A DNA stretch of 64,000 bases, taken from Jejuia sp. UBA6058 (GTDB lineage Bacteria > Bacteroidota > Bacteroidia > Flavobacteriales > Flavobacteriaceae). The position numbers and the translations under genes were made by a program. This document shows, one piece after another, positions 25,528 to 33,802 of the stretch (the first letter of the stretch is position 1; the number at the start of each line of letters is the position of its first letter). Below the pieces are notes generated by a model that was not told where the DNA came from, ran no database searches, and saw nothing but the letters and a program-made list of their open reading frames with translations. The DNA is taken from the NCBI GenBank assembly GCA_002428965.1, contig DIYI01000019.1:10633-74632 (forward strand). Reading direction: 5' to 3'.

Positions 25528-26451
25528 TTAAACCACTGGTCTTTTTGGTTTATAAACAAACATAAAGTATAAGCCAATAAGAATAAATGGAATGCTTAAC
25601 CACTGGCCTGTATTTAATAACCAATCTGCGCGTTCTTGGTTTTGTGGCTCCTTTACAAATTCAACAAAGAAACGTACCGTCCAAAGTAACAACAAAAATA
25701 GACCGAATAAGAATCCTGTCTGGTCTCGTTTTGTGGTTTTAGAATAAAAATACCATAAGATGAGAAACACAAAAATGTAACAGAAGGATTCATACAACTG
25801 AGAAGGATGTCTATAAGGTACTGCATTTAGCCATTCTGGATTATTAGCAATAGCATTATAAGCTTCTTGAATATCATTTTTAATTCCTGTTTTTCTAGCG
25901 GCTTCATATTTGTTGTAATGATCTTGAATGAACCTGACACCCAAAGGAAAGTCTCCAGATGCTTTACCAATAATTTCAGAATTGATAAAATTACCGATTC
26001 TAACAAATACAGCACCAGACGCCACTGGAATTACCAATCTATCTAAAATCCAAAGCAAAGATTTGTACTTGTACTTTCTTCGGTATAAATACATGCCAAC
26101 TATAACACCAATAGCAGCACCGTGACTTGCTAACCCTTGAAATCCAGTAAATTCAAAACCACCTTTAAACTTGAAAGGTAAAAATATACTGAAGAAATCA
26201 TCATTAATCAATTCCGATTGATAAAATAACACATGCCCTAATCGCGCACCAAGCATGGTGGAAAGCACAACGTAAATAAACATGGGGTCTAAATATTCCA
26301 AGTTCATTTTTTCTTTTGTATAAATGCGCTTCATGATGTACCAGCCTAAAATAAAGGCGATAATCCACATTAGGCTATAAAAATGAAGTTTGAAATTGCC
26401 TATTATATCAATTCCTGTAACAGGATTCCAATCAAATTTTAGTACGTGCAT
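25528..26451 (-). CDS. lgt: Prolipoprotein diacylglyceryl transferase
   Basis: The 307-residue inner-membrane enzyme transfers diacylglycerol from phosphatidylglycerol to the lipobox Cys of prolipoproteins. About seven membrane segments are seen. The Lgt signature lies in GLASHGAAIGVIVGMYLY and VRIGNFINSEIIGK (essential Arg and Asn of the RxGNFxNxE motif), with YRHPSQLYES further on. Upstream TATATTTACG at about 26475 is one base off the promoter consensus. Several lipoproteins encoded around it would be its clients. Confidence 0.95.
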   Translation of the reverse strand: MHVLKFDWNPVTGIDIIGNFKLHFYSLMWIIAFILGWYIMKRIYTKEKMNLEYLDPMFIYVVLSTMLGARLGHVLFYQSELINDDFFSIFLPFKFKGGFEFTGFQGLASHGAAIGVIVGMYLYRRKYKYKSLLWILDRLVIPVASGAVFVRIGNFINSEIIGKASGDFPLGVRFIQDHYNKYEAARKTGIKNDIQEAYNAIANNPEWLNAVPYRHPSQLYESFCYIFVFLILWYFYSKTTKRDQTGFLFGLFLLLLWTVRFFVEFVKEPQNQERADWLLNTGQWLSIPFILIGLYFMFVYKPKRPVV

Positions 26452-26516
26452 TCGTTATAATTTACGGCGTAAATATACATGTTTAGGTAATCTTTATCTG
26501 TTAAAAATATGTTTAG

Positions 26517-27644
26517 TTATTCTACCAAACTTAAAATTTCAACTTCAAAAATAAGATTTGTTTTTGCAGGAACTCTTCCACTTCCAGATTCTCCATAACC
26601 TAAATGGTAGGGCACAAATATGGTAGCTTTATCACCAACTTTCAGTTGTTGCAACCCTTCCTTAAAACCTGGTATCATGGGTGCATCAGGACTTAAATCT
26701 GCTTTAATGGGAATATATCGATTTGCTGCTTTTTTCCGTTCGTTTACTGCATCCAAAGTTTCAGCTAAATTTAAATCACTTGTATCTACTAAAACCCCAT
26801 CTTCATAAAATAACGAGTATTCCGTCATAATTTGGTCATTAACTTTTAAATCATGGCCTTCACCTTTTTCTGAAATAAAATAACTTAGGCCAGAGGGTAG
26901 AGTGGTAGCCTCTGCTTTTTGTAAGGAGTGTTTCGCTTTGTACTCACTCTTTATGCGCTCTTGCTTTTCTTTTTCCTCTTTTTTTCGTTTTTCTTCAACG
27001 GCAAAATGATTTTTAAAAACATCAGATGCATCAAAGCTTTTAGCATCGCTTCCTTTTCTTATGATGTTAAGGTCATTAATAACTACACTGTCTAGAGGTT
27101 TGTCTCGCTCATCGGTTTTAACGTTTGATATTGAATCTTGTACATCCAAGCCAATAACTAGCTCTCCAAAAACGGTATAGCGGTTATCTAAATCTGGTCT
27201 AGGTACTTCGGTAATGTAAAATTGGCTTCCATTGGTGTTTGGGCCAGCATTTGCCATAGCTAAAACTCCAGGTTTGTCGTGTTTTAAATCAGGATGGATT
27301 TCATTCATAAAACGATACCCAGGATTACCTCTTCCTGTACCTAACGGATCACCTCCTTGAATCATAAATTTATCCATTACCCTATGGAATATTAGGCCGT
27401 TAAAGTATTTTTTCTTCTTATACTCAGGAGAAACCAGTGTGTTAGTTCCCTCTGCTAAGGAAATAAAGTTGGCGCAAGTGACGGGTGTTTTATCGTAAAA
27501 TAATTTAGCTACCATTTTACCTTTAGTGGTATTTATTTCCGCATAAATACCATCTTCTAATTCTGGATATTGCGATTTGCAGCTCAAAATGGTAAAACCT
27601 AAAACTAATAATAGAATACTGGAACTTCTAAAGGATTTAAGCAT
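26517..27644 (-). CDS. Dual-domain peptidyl-prolyl isomerase lipoprotein (cyclophilin + FKBP)
   Basis: A 375-residue lipoprotein (lipobox LGFTILSC, Cys22) with two unrelated PPIase folds. Residues about 30-190 are a cyclophilin (FHRVMDKFMIQGGDPLGTGRGNPGY, NTNGSQFYIT, YTVFGELVIGLDV). A charged Lys/Glu helix (about 200-235) links to an FKBP domain in about 240-375 (GFKEGLQQLKVGDKATIFVPYHLGYGE, LIFEVEIL). Chimeric cyclophilin-FKBP proteins ('dual-family immunophilins') are known but uncommon. It lies one base after gldI, itself an FKBP lipoprotein, so three isomerase domains are made together for the periplasm. Confidence 0.9.
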   Translation of the reverse strand: MLKSFRSSSILLLVLGFTILSCKSQYPELEDGIYAEINTTKGKMVAKLFYDKTPVTCANFISLAEGTNTLVSPEYKKKKYFNGLIFHRVMDKFMIQGGDPLGTGRGNPGYRFMNEIHPDLKHDKPGVLAMANAGPNTNGSQFYITEVPRPDLDNRYTVFGELVIGLDVQDSISNVKTDERDKPLDSVVINDLNIIRKGSDAKSFDASDVFKNHFAVEEKRKKEEKEKQERIKSEYKAKHSLQKAEATTLPSGLSYFISEKGEGHDLKVNDQIMTEYSLFYEDGVLVDTSDLNLAETLDAVNERKKAANRYIPIKADLSPDAPMIPGFKEGLQQLKVGDKATIFVPYHLGYGESGSGRVPAKTNLIFEVEILSLVE

Positions 27645-27645
27645 T

Positions 27646-28191
27646 TTATTTGTCTTGCGATTTATTAATGGAGTTTACTGTAACTTCGGCAATTAATGGC
27701 ACATTAGTACCAATTTTATTTTCGTCTCCATAATATCCATACGCTTTTTGCGATGGAAATAAAAACGTAACTGTTTCCCCAGCTCTCATCAATTTTAAAC
27801 CTTCTCGTAACCCAGTGAATAGTTCTTGTTTATCCATAGCATAATTTAAATTATTGAAGAGTTTTTCAGGATATATTAAATTACCATTTAAGTCCTTTAG
27901 ACTGTATGAGTAATTTACAATATCACCAAAGTTTGGAGTTGCCGATGTATCCGCTACTTTAAGATTGTAATAGTACCAAAAGCCATTCTCTGAAGTTACA
28001 TATTCGTTTTCCTGATTCTTAGACATCAAATCTTCTATAAGAGCCTGCTCTTTTTCGTTTAGTTTTTTATTGCGCTCAACAGATTCATTGATGAAGGAAC
28101 CTGTCTTTACAGATATTGGCTTGCGTGCTTCAGGTGTTTTGCATGCGGTAAAGCAAAGCAAAACCAGAGCGGAGGTAATTAACTTATTCAT
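27646..28191 (-). CDS. gldI: Gliding-motility lipoprotein GldI, FKBP-type isomerase
   Basis: A 181-residue lipoprotein (MNKLITSALVLLCFTAC, Cys17) with a C-terminal FKBP domain: NFGDIVNYSYSLKDLNGNLIY, GLREGLKLMRAGETVTFLFPSQKAYGYYGD, PLIAEVTVN. Known GldI is needed for gliding and, in that role, for the type IX secretion machinery of Flavobacteriia. It overlaps nrnA by 8 bp and precedes the dual PPIase by one base. The organism is therefore likely to glide or at least to have the T9SS folding helper. Confidence 0.9.
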   Translation of the reverse strand: MNKLITSALVLLCFTACKTPEARKPISVKTGSFINESVERNKKLNEKEQALIEDLMSKNQENEYVTSENGFWYYYNLKVADTSATPNFGDIVNYSYSLKDLNGNLIYPEKLFNNLNYAMDKQELFTGLREGLKLMRAGETVTFLFPSQKAYGYYGDENKIGTNVPLIAEVTVNSINKSQDK

Positions 28192-29203
28192 GATTTAGGG
28201 CGTCTTTATATTGAGGCAATATACTTAAAAATTTGTCAACCGTTGATTTTAAAGAGGTTTCACTTCTACCTCCAGCGGCATTATTATGTCCGCCACCATT
28301 AAAATGGGCTCTAGAGAATTCGTTCACCGAAAAACTTCCTTTAGATCTTAAAGATATTTTAACAATACCCTCTTGCTTATCTTCAATAAATATAGCTGCA
28401 AAAACTATGTCCTTTAATGAAAGGGCATAATTAACCACGCCCTCTGTATCACCTTTCCTATAATCAAATTTCTGCAGTTCACTTTGGGAAAGAGTAATGT
28501 ATGCAGTCTTTAAATCTGGTAGAACCTTTAAATTGGTTAAAGCACAACCCAATAATTGCAAACGATTATAGCTATTAGTATCGTAAACATTGTTATGGAT
28601 ACTGGCGTTTTTAGCACCTTTGTCAATAAGATTTGCTACTACACGATGGGTTCTACTAGTTGTGCTAGGAAATCTGAAAGAACCTGAATCTGTCATTATT
28701 CCTAAATATAAGCATGTAGTTATGGTTTCATCAATTAGGTCAACATCGCCTAACATTTCAATAAAATTATAAACCATTTCACAAGTAGAACTCATACTTA
28801 CATCACTGTACATGTAAGTGGCGTAGTTATCCGGTTCTTGATGATGGTCAATCAATATTTTTACAGAAGAAGAAGCTTCAAGAATTGGCGCCATCAATCC
28901 TGTACGATGAAATGCATTAAAATCTAAAGTAAATATAAGGTCAGCTTTTTTAATGATATCATTACTTGCCTCGGTTTGTAAATCGTATTTTAAAATAGTT
29001 TCTTGTCCTGGAACCCACTTCAAAAAATCTGGATAATCATTTGGTGTGATAACTTGAACATTATGATTTTGCTGTTTTAGATAATGGTACAACCCTAATG
29101 TAGACCCAATAGCGTCTCCATCAGGATTTTTATGTGGCACAATTACTATAGTTTTCTTAGTGCTTAAAAGTGTTTGTATTTCAGCAATTTCATTTTTTTT
29201 CAT
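28184..29203 (-). CDS. nrnA: DHH-family phosphoesterase (NrnA-like nanoRNase/pAp phosphatase)
   Basis: The 339-residue protein carries the DHH motifs: VPHKNPDGDAIGSTLGLYH, LIFTLDFNAFHR and KILIDHHQEPD, with the DHHA1 end GGGHNNAAGG. Such enzymes degrade 2-5-nt RNA fragments and 3'-phosphoadenosine-5'-phosphate. It heads the minus-strand nrnA-gldI-PPIase cluster. A TATCTTCG element, one base off consensus, lies just upstream at about 29207-29214. Confidence 0.92.
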   Translation of the reverse strand: MKKNEIAEIQTLLSTKKTIVIVPHKNPDGDAIGSTLGLYHYLKQQNHNVQVITPNDYPDFLKWVPGQETILKYDLQTEASNDIIKKADLIFTLDFNAFHRTGLMAPILEASSSVKILIDHHQEPDNYATYMYSDVSMSSTCEMVYNFIEMLGDVDLIDETITTCLYLGIMTDSGSFRFPSTTSRTHRVVANLIDKGAKNASIHNNVYDTNSYNRLQLLGCALTNLKVLPDLKTAYITLSQSELQKFDYRKGDTEGVVNYALSLKDIVFAAIFIEDKQEGIVKISLRSKGSFSVNEFSRAHFNGGGHNNAAGGRSETSLKSTVDKFLSILPQYKDALNHE

Positions 29204-29240
29204 AGTGAACGAAGATACAATTTTTTAAAATTGAATAGAC

Positions 29241-29270
29241 TTGTTTTTTATTTGAAATGCCTTACTTTTG
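29241..29270 (+). promoter_or_regulatory. ndk promoter
   Basis: TTG (29241-29243), 19-bp spacer, TACTTTTG (29263-29270) then CGCC. ATG follows at 29290. Confidence 0.75.
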
Positions 29271-29289
29271 CGCCAAATATTATATTATA

Positions 29290-29709
29290 ATGGCAACAAA
29301 TAGAACATTTACAATGCTTAAACCAGATGCTGTAGAGAAAGGGCATATTGGTGCAATATTAGAAAAGATAACCGCTTCAGGGTTTAGAATTGTAGCAATG
29401 AAGCTTACACAAATGACGACCGCAGATGCAGAGACATTTTATGCTATTCATAAAGAACGTCCGTTTTTTCCAGATTTAGTAGAGTATATGACACGTGGAC
29501 CGATTGTAGCTGCAATTTTGGAAAAAGATAACGCCGTTGAAGATTTTAGAACCTTAATAGGAGCAACTAATCCTGCTGATGCTGCCGAAGGTACGATTAG
29601 AAAAATGTATGCCGCATCTATTAGCGAGAATGCTGTACACGGTAGTGATAGTGACGAAAACGCGGCTATTGAAGGTAACTTTCATTTTGCGGGAAGAGAA
29701 CAATTCTAG
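29290..29709 (+). CDS. ndk: Nucleoside-diphosphate kinase
   Basis: A 139-residue enzyme that equalises NTP pools by phosphate transfer. TFTMLKPDAVEKGHIG starts it, RPFFPDLVEYMTRGPIVAAIL follows, and the phosphohistidine is in NAVHGSDSDENA. ATG 29290 is used. An ATG at 29257 would place extra residues across the promoter's -7 element and is rejected. Monocistronic, with a shared terminator against the cold-shock gene. Confidence 0.96.
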   Translation: MATNRTFTMLKPDAVEKGHIGAILEKITASGFRIVAMKLTQMTTADAETFYAIHKERPFFPDLVEYMTRGPIVAAILEKDNAVEDFRTLIGATNPADAAEGTIRKMYAASISENAVHGSDSDENAAIEGNFHFAGREQF

Positions 29710-29730
29710 TTTACACTTCTACATAAAACG

Positions 29731-29762
29731 AAAAAACCCAAGACCTTGTCTTGGGTTTTTTT
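29731..29762. terminator. Bidirectional terminator between ndk and the cold-shock gene
   Basis: Perfect stem AAAAAACCCAAGAC / GTCTTGGGTTTTTT with a CTT loop, flanked by T on the plus strand and A runs on the other side, between convergent genes. Confidence 0.9.
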
Positions 29763-29789
29763 GTAAGAAAAAAAGTTAAATAATATATA

Positions 29790-29981
29790 TTAGATTACTT
29801 TTACGTTTACCGCGTTTAAACCTTTTCTGCCTTCTTGAAGATCGAACTCAACGTTGTCTCCTTGTTGAATTTCGTCAACTAAACCAGAAATGTGAACAAA
29901 ATGTTCTTTGTTTGAACCTTCTTCTACAATAAAACCAAAACCTTTAGAATCATTGAAGAATTTTACTGTTCCTTTACTCAT
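29790..29981 (-). CDS. Cold-shock protein, CspA family
   Basis: A 63-residue single-OB-fold RNA/DNA-binding protein with RNP1 (SKGFGFIV) and RNP2 (EHFVHIS) and the usual opening MSKGTVKFFNDSKG. It acts as an RNA chaperone. The region upstream (29982-30159) is AT-rich and could hold the long leader typical of csp genes, although no firm structure was seen. Confidence 0.95.
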   Translation of the reverse strand: MSKGTVKFFNDSKGFGFIVEEGSNKEHFVHISGLVDEIQQGDNVEFDLQEGRKGLNAVNVKVI

Positions 29982-30159
29982 GTTAAAAAAATTAAATTAA
30001 TAGACAGCGAAGTTAAGATTAAAAATCTTTGTAAATCAATTATTTACGTTTTATTTTCTTTAAATATGGAAATAGTGCCTAAAACGCTTGTAAACAGTGA
30101 TGTTAATTGCAAGTTGTTATATCAATTAAAGGTTTAAACGCTCTTGAATGATCATATTT

Positions 30160-30456
30160 TTAACGTAAAACTAACTTTTTAATAACCTCTTTACCCAATT
30201 CTTCATTAAGCATATTAATTATTTTCTGTTTACCATAGCTTAGTTCTTCTCTTAGAACACTGGAACTTAACTGTATGTAGAGTGTGTCTCTTTCTAATTT
30301 TATAGCCGTTGTATAGTTGTTAACGCCATTACCCATAAGTTTTGCCCAGGCTTCTGCAGCATTTACTTTATCTAAACCTTTTTCCAATTTATTGGTTTCA
30401 ACAAATTCTTTTAGCGCGTCTTTAATGCTGATATGTTCGTTGTTGCGTTTGGGCAT
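30160..30456 (-). CDS. DUF721 (DciA-like) protein
   Basis: A 98-residue protein with the DUF721 pattern: SIKDALKEFVETNKLEKGLDKVNAAEAWAKLMG, VNNYTTAIKLERDTLYIQLSSSVLREEL and INMLNEELGKEVIKKLVLR. DciA-type proteins load the replicative helicase in many bacteria, and the short Bacteroidota form keeps only this core. It lies one base after a small membrane protein gene in a recF cluster, consistent with a DNA-replication role. Confidence 0.85.
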   Translation of the reverse strand: MPKRNNEHISIKDALKEFVETNKLEKGLDKVNAAEAWAKLMGNGVNNYTTAIKLERDTLYIQLSSSVLREELSYGKQKIINMLNEELGKEVIKKLVLR

Positions 30457-30457
30457 T

Positions 30458-30949
30458 TTAATTCTTAAGATTTGATTTCCAATTTACACCAGTTTTAAAT
30501 GAAACAACTACCAAAATTGCAATCAAAGTTAATTGAATCCATATCAAAATAGGGAATATATGGTGCCAAATATTTCCTTCATTAACTACATTATCAATAT
30601 TGCTAAGGGGTGGGTATTTAGTTGTGCCTGGAATTTCCCTTAATGCACTAGAAAAAGAAGCTAAATAGCTTAAAAGTGTTATTAGAATGATATTTGAAGA
30701 TATTAAAATCAAATTTTCAAATTTGTTTCTGAATTTGAATATTAAAACTTTTGTCAAGTACATTATGAAAAGTAAAGTTGTAGAAACTAAAATAAATAAA
30801 TGCTTGGTTTCAATCACAAAATAGGTGTCGTAAACGTTAATGTCGAAAACTGTTCCAGAGCTAAGAAAATCAAGACCAAATATTAAATAATTACAAAACA
30901 GAATTAGGATTGTAATTGCCATTAAATATATTAATTCCTTTCTTGTCAA
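30458..30949 (-). CDS. Four-helix membrane protein of unknown function in the recF cluster
   Basis: A 163-residue protein with four hydrophobic segments (about 8-28, 48-68, 80-100, 133-155). Between the first two is DINVYDTYFVIETKH, which resembles the DTYFVVAHFH loop of cytochrome oxidase subunit I. The oxidase ligand histidines are not conserved as a set, so an oxidase is unlikely. It sits between recF (18 bp) and the DUF721 gene (1 bp). I do not know a function for it. Confidence 0.6.
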   Translation of the reverse strand: MTRKELIYLMAITILILFCNYLIFGLDFLSSGTVFDINVYDTYFVIETKHLFILVSTTLLFIMYLTKVLIFKFRNKFENLILISSNIILITLLSYLASFSSALREIPGTTKYPPLSNIDNVVNEGNIWHHIFPILIWIQLTLIAILVVVSFKTGVNWKSNLKN

Positions 30950-30967
30950 ACTATAATTATTGTAATT

Positions 30968-32047
30968 TTAAAGCTTAAAAACTTCATAACTCTGATGCAC
31001 CTGCTTCACCGCATTTTCAGTTCTATCGGCATGCGTATCACTAATAAATAGTTGTCCGAAATTTTCATCATCAACCAATTTAATAATTTGTGCTACACGT
31101 TGTTCATCTAGTTTGTCAAAAATATCATCTAACAATAGTATTGGATTCACACCACTTTGTGCTTTAATAAAATCGAACTGAGCCAACTTCAAAGCAATTA
31201 AAAATGATTTTTGCTGTCCCTGACTTCCAAATTTTTTTACAGGATGACCCTTTATCGTAAACAGTAAATCGTCTTTATGTACACCAATGCTAGTATATTG
31301 TAAAGCTTTATCTTTATTGATACTATTAGTTAAAAGTTGATCTAAACTTCCTTCAAACAAATTACTTTCATATAATAGGTCTACAGCTTCATGGTTGTTG
31401 CTAATAGACTTATATCTCTCCTTAAAAATTGGAATAAAATCTTTTAAAAACGCTTCTCTTTTTTCAAAAATTACTGTGCCATATTCTGTTAACTGCCCGT
31501 TGTAAACTTCTAAAGTATCCGCATTAAACGTATGGTTTAAGGCAAAATATTTTAATAACGCATTGCGTTGTGCTAGTACTTTATTATAATTTATAAGTTT
31601 TGTAAGGTAGCTTTTATCGCTTTGCGAAATCACGCTATCCATAAATTTTCGGCGGGTACTACTACCTTCAATAATCAAATCTCTATCTGCCGGAGAAATG
31701 ATGACCAAGGGTAAAAAACCAATATGATCACTAAACTTTTCATAGGCTTTTCCATTGCGCTTAATTACCTTTTTTTGCCCACGTTTTAGGCTAACTACTA
31801 TTTTTTCTTTTTTGTTTTGTTTTTGATAATCACCATTAACTACAAAAAAATCTTCATCGTGTTTTATATTTTGAATAGCAATAGGGTTGAAATAACTTTT
31901 TCCAAAAGATAGATGGTAAATGGCATCTAAAATATTTGTTTTACCAACACCATTATTTCCAACAAAACAATTTATTTTTTCATTGAAAGTGAGGGACTTA
32001 CTTTCAAAGTTTTTATAGTTGACTAACGACAGTGATTTTAAAATCAT
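30968..32047 (-). CDS. recF: DNA replication and repair protein RecF
   Basis: A 359-residue SMC-like ATPase that helps load RecA at gaps. Walker A is FVGNNGVGKTNILDAI (about 28-43). The signature region FGSQGQQKSFLIALKLAQ and Walker B NPILLLDDIFDKLDEQR lie in the C-terminal third, and a typical RecF start LKSLSLVNYKNFES is present. Divergent from the TPR gene, with 133 bp between them. It is not next to dnaN or gyrB here. Confidence 0.95.
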   Translation of the reverse strand: MILKSLSLVNYKNFESKSLTFNEKINCFVGNNGVGKTNILDAIYHLSFGKSYFNPIAIQNIKHDEDFFVVNGDYQKQNKKEKIVVSLKRGQKKVIKRNGKAYEKFSDHIGFLPLVIISPADRDLIIEGSSTRRKFMDSVISQSDKSYLTKLINYNKVLAQRNALLKYFALNHTFNADTLEVYNGQLTEYGTVIFEKREAFLKDFIPIFKERYKSISNNHEAVDLLYESNLFEGSLDQLLTNSINKDKALQYTSIGVHKDDLLFTIKGHPVKKFGSQGQQKSFLIALKLAQFDFIKAQSGVNPILLLDDIFDKLDEQRVAQIIKLVDDENFGQLFISDTHADRTENAVKQVHQSYEVFKL

Positions 32048-32151
32048 TAAACAGATAGCTTAAATCGTAAATAATTCAAAAAGTAGTAAAAAGAAGTGCA
32101 AATTATTGAAAAATAACAAATAAATAGCCTTTTAAATCACAAGAAAAATTA

Positions 32152-32159
32152 TATTTTTG
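32152..32159 (+). promoter_or_regulatory. -7 element of the TPR-ribH unit
   Basis: TATTTTTG followed by CGCG, 21 bp before ATG 32181. An in-frame TTG at 32157 lies within this element, so it is not the start. Confidence 0.6.
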
Positions 32160-32180
32160 CGCGACATTAATTTGAAATAT

Positions 32181-32951
32181 ATGGCGACTTACAAGAAGAG
32201 AGGACATAAACCGAAGACGAAAGTTGAAAAGCAGCAGAATATAGAAGAAGGGTCAACTACTGCTGAGGTATTTAATACTTTGGATGAAACAGCGTCAAAA
32301 ACTGAGGCTTTTGTAGCCAAAAACCAACTGTACATTTATATCATTGTTGGTGTTGTTGCGGCTGTAGTTTTAGGATCATTAGCCTATAAAGAATATGTTG
32401 CTGAACCGAAGGAAAAGTTAGCTTCTAATGATATGTTCCAAGCACAAAAGTTTTTTAACGAGGCGGTTAATGGTGTAGAAAAAGACTCTTTATTCACCCT
32501 TGCTCTAAATGGTGGCGAAGGTAAATATGGTATGCTTGATATTATTGAAGAATATAGCGGTACTCAAGCTGCTAATTTGGCAAATTATTATGCAGGTACA
32601 GCCTATTTAAGGTTGAAAGATTATAAAAATGCGGTGTCTTATTTAAGTGAATTTAAAAGTGATGATGAAATTTTGGCACCATTAGCAAAAGGAAATATTG
32701 GTGATGCCTTTGTGCAATTAAATCAACCTGAGGATGCTTTGAGTTATTATGAAGATGCAATTGCTTTAAGAGATAATGGCTATACTACACCAATGTACCT
32801 ATACAAAGCCGGGGCTTTGGCTTTAGATCTTGGTGATGCTGATAAAGCATTAGGATATTTCAAAAGAATTAAAGATGAATTTCCAGATTCTAGCGAAGCT
32901 TCATCAATTGATGTTTTTATAGGAAAAGCAGAAGTGTTGGCTAGTAAATAA
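32181..32951 (+). CDS. Membrane-anchored tetratricopeptide-repeat protein (YfgM-like)
   Basis: From ATG 32181 the product has 256 residues. A basic cytoplasmic head (MATYKKRGHKPKTKVEK) is followed by one membrane helix (LYIYIIVGVVAAVVLGSLAY, about 45-66) and a periplasmic TPR array (NLANYYAGTAYLRLKDYKNAVSYL; AKGNIGDAFVQLNQPEDALSYYEDAI; AGALALDLGDADKALGYFKRI). The layout resembles YfgM, a Sec-translocon-associated chaperone adaptor. It is 12 bp before ribH. Confidence 0.85.
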   Translation: MATYKKRGHKPKTKVEKQQNIEEGSTTAEVFNTLDETASKTEAFVAKNQLYIYIIVGVVAAVVLGSLAYKEYVAEPKEKLASNDMFQAQKFFNEAVNGVEKDSLFTLALNGGEGKYGMLDIIEEYSGTQAANLANYYAGTAYLRLKDYKNAVSYLSEFKSDDEILAPLAKGNIGDAFVQLNQPEDALSYYEDAIALRDNGYTTPMYLYKAGALALDLGDADKALGYFKRIKDEFPDSSEASSIDVFIGKAEVLASK

Positions 32952-32963
32952 GCATAATAACAT

Positions 32964-33443
32964 ATGGCTACTACAAATTTATCAGACTACGATAAAACAA
33001 CAATCCCAGACGCGAGTAATTTTCGGTTTGGGATTGTTGTTTCAGAGTGGAATGAGAACATAACCGAGGGCTTGTTTAATGGCGCTTATGATACCTTAAT
33101 TGAACATGGTGTAGCTCCAGATAATATTGTGCGTTGGAATGTTCCGGGTAGCTTCGAACTTATATATGGTTGCAAGAAAATGCAGGAGCAAATGGTAAAT
33201 GCTGTAATTGCCATAGGTAGTGTTGTTCAAGGCGAAACTAAGCATTTTGATTTTGTATGCGACGGTGTAACTCAAGGTATAAAAGACTTGAACGTAATGC
33301 GCGAAACACCTGTAATTTTTTGTTTACTTACTGACAATATTATGCAACAAGCCATAGACCGCTCTGGTGGTAAACATGGCAATAAAGGTACTGAAGCTGC
33401 CATTGCCGCTATTAAAATGGCTGAACTCCGCAGAAATAGTTAG
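32964..33443 (+). CDS. ribH: 6,7-Dimethyl-8-ribityllumazine synthase
   Basis: A 159-residue enzyme of the penultimate riboflavin step. It joins 5-amino-6-ribitylaminouracil and dihydroxybutanone phosphate. VVSEWNENITEGLFNGAYDTL, VPGSFELIYGCKKM, GSVVQGETKHFDFVCDGV (catalytic His in the KHFDFV segment) and GGKHGNKGTEAAIAAI are all family motifs. Co-transcribed with the TPR gene. No other rib genes are near. Confidence 0.95.
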   Translation: MATTNLSDYDKTTIPDASNFRFGIVVSEWNENITEGLFNGAYDTLIEHGVAPDNIVRWNVPGSFELIYGCKKMQEQMVNAVIAIGSVVQGETKHFDFVCDGVTQGIKDLNVMRETPVIFCLLTDNIMQQAIDRSGGKHGNKGTEAAIAAIKMAELRRNS

Positions 33444-33558
33444 TTTAGCCACGGTTCTCATTTTTTTCAATTGCACTTCCTTTTGTTAACAATTTTTAGG
33501 AGTTGTTATCAATATTTCTATCCATTTTTAAGTATTTTTGAGGGTTAAGCAGTGAGAC

Positions 33559-33786
33559 ATGTTTGGGCAACGAAAACATAAAACTTTTGAATATAAACCT
33601 AGGTTTTCTAGGGATAGCACAAGCACGGAAATAAAAGATGATACCAAAGAATTTGCTTCTAAATGGCGTAGAGTTAATTCTGGAAATACTAAAAAAGTAA
33701 AAGGCTTATTCTCAATGCGGGTTTTAATTTTGGCTTTGGTATTATTATTGATTTGCATGTATTTATTAGAAAAGAAATACATGTAA
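33559..33786 (+). CDS. Small single-helix membrane protein, first of a related pair
   Basis: A 75-residue protein: a basic, soluble N-terminus with FEYKPRFSRD (about 10-19) and FASKWRRVNSG (about 33-43), then one C-terminal membrane helix (MRVLILALVLLLICMYLL, about 53-70). The next gene repeats this plan. It follows ribH by 115 bp, with TATTTTTG at 33533-33540 as a possible promoter. Small genes at this place may be labelled with riboflavin names by position only; nothing in the sequence supports that. Confidence 0.7.
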   Translation: MFGQRKHKTFEYKPRFSRDSTSTEIKDDTKEFASKWRRVNSGNTKKVKGLFSMRVLILALVLLLICMYLLEKKYM

Positions 33787-33802
33787 TACAAAAAAGGGAA
33801 AT

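Noticed and set aside
32157..32180. TTG start adding eight residues to the TPR protein
   Set aside because: The TTG is part of the -7 promoter element TATTTTTG. ATG 32181 is the start.
33559..33786. Labelling this gene as a riboflavin synthase subunit because it follows ribH
   Set aside because: The 75-residue protein is a basic segment plus one membrane helix and has no riboflavin synthase motif.
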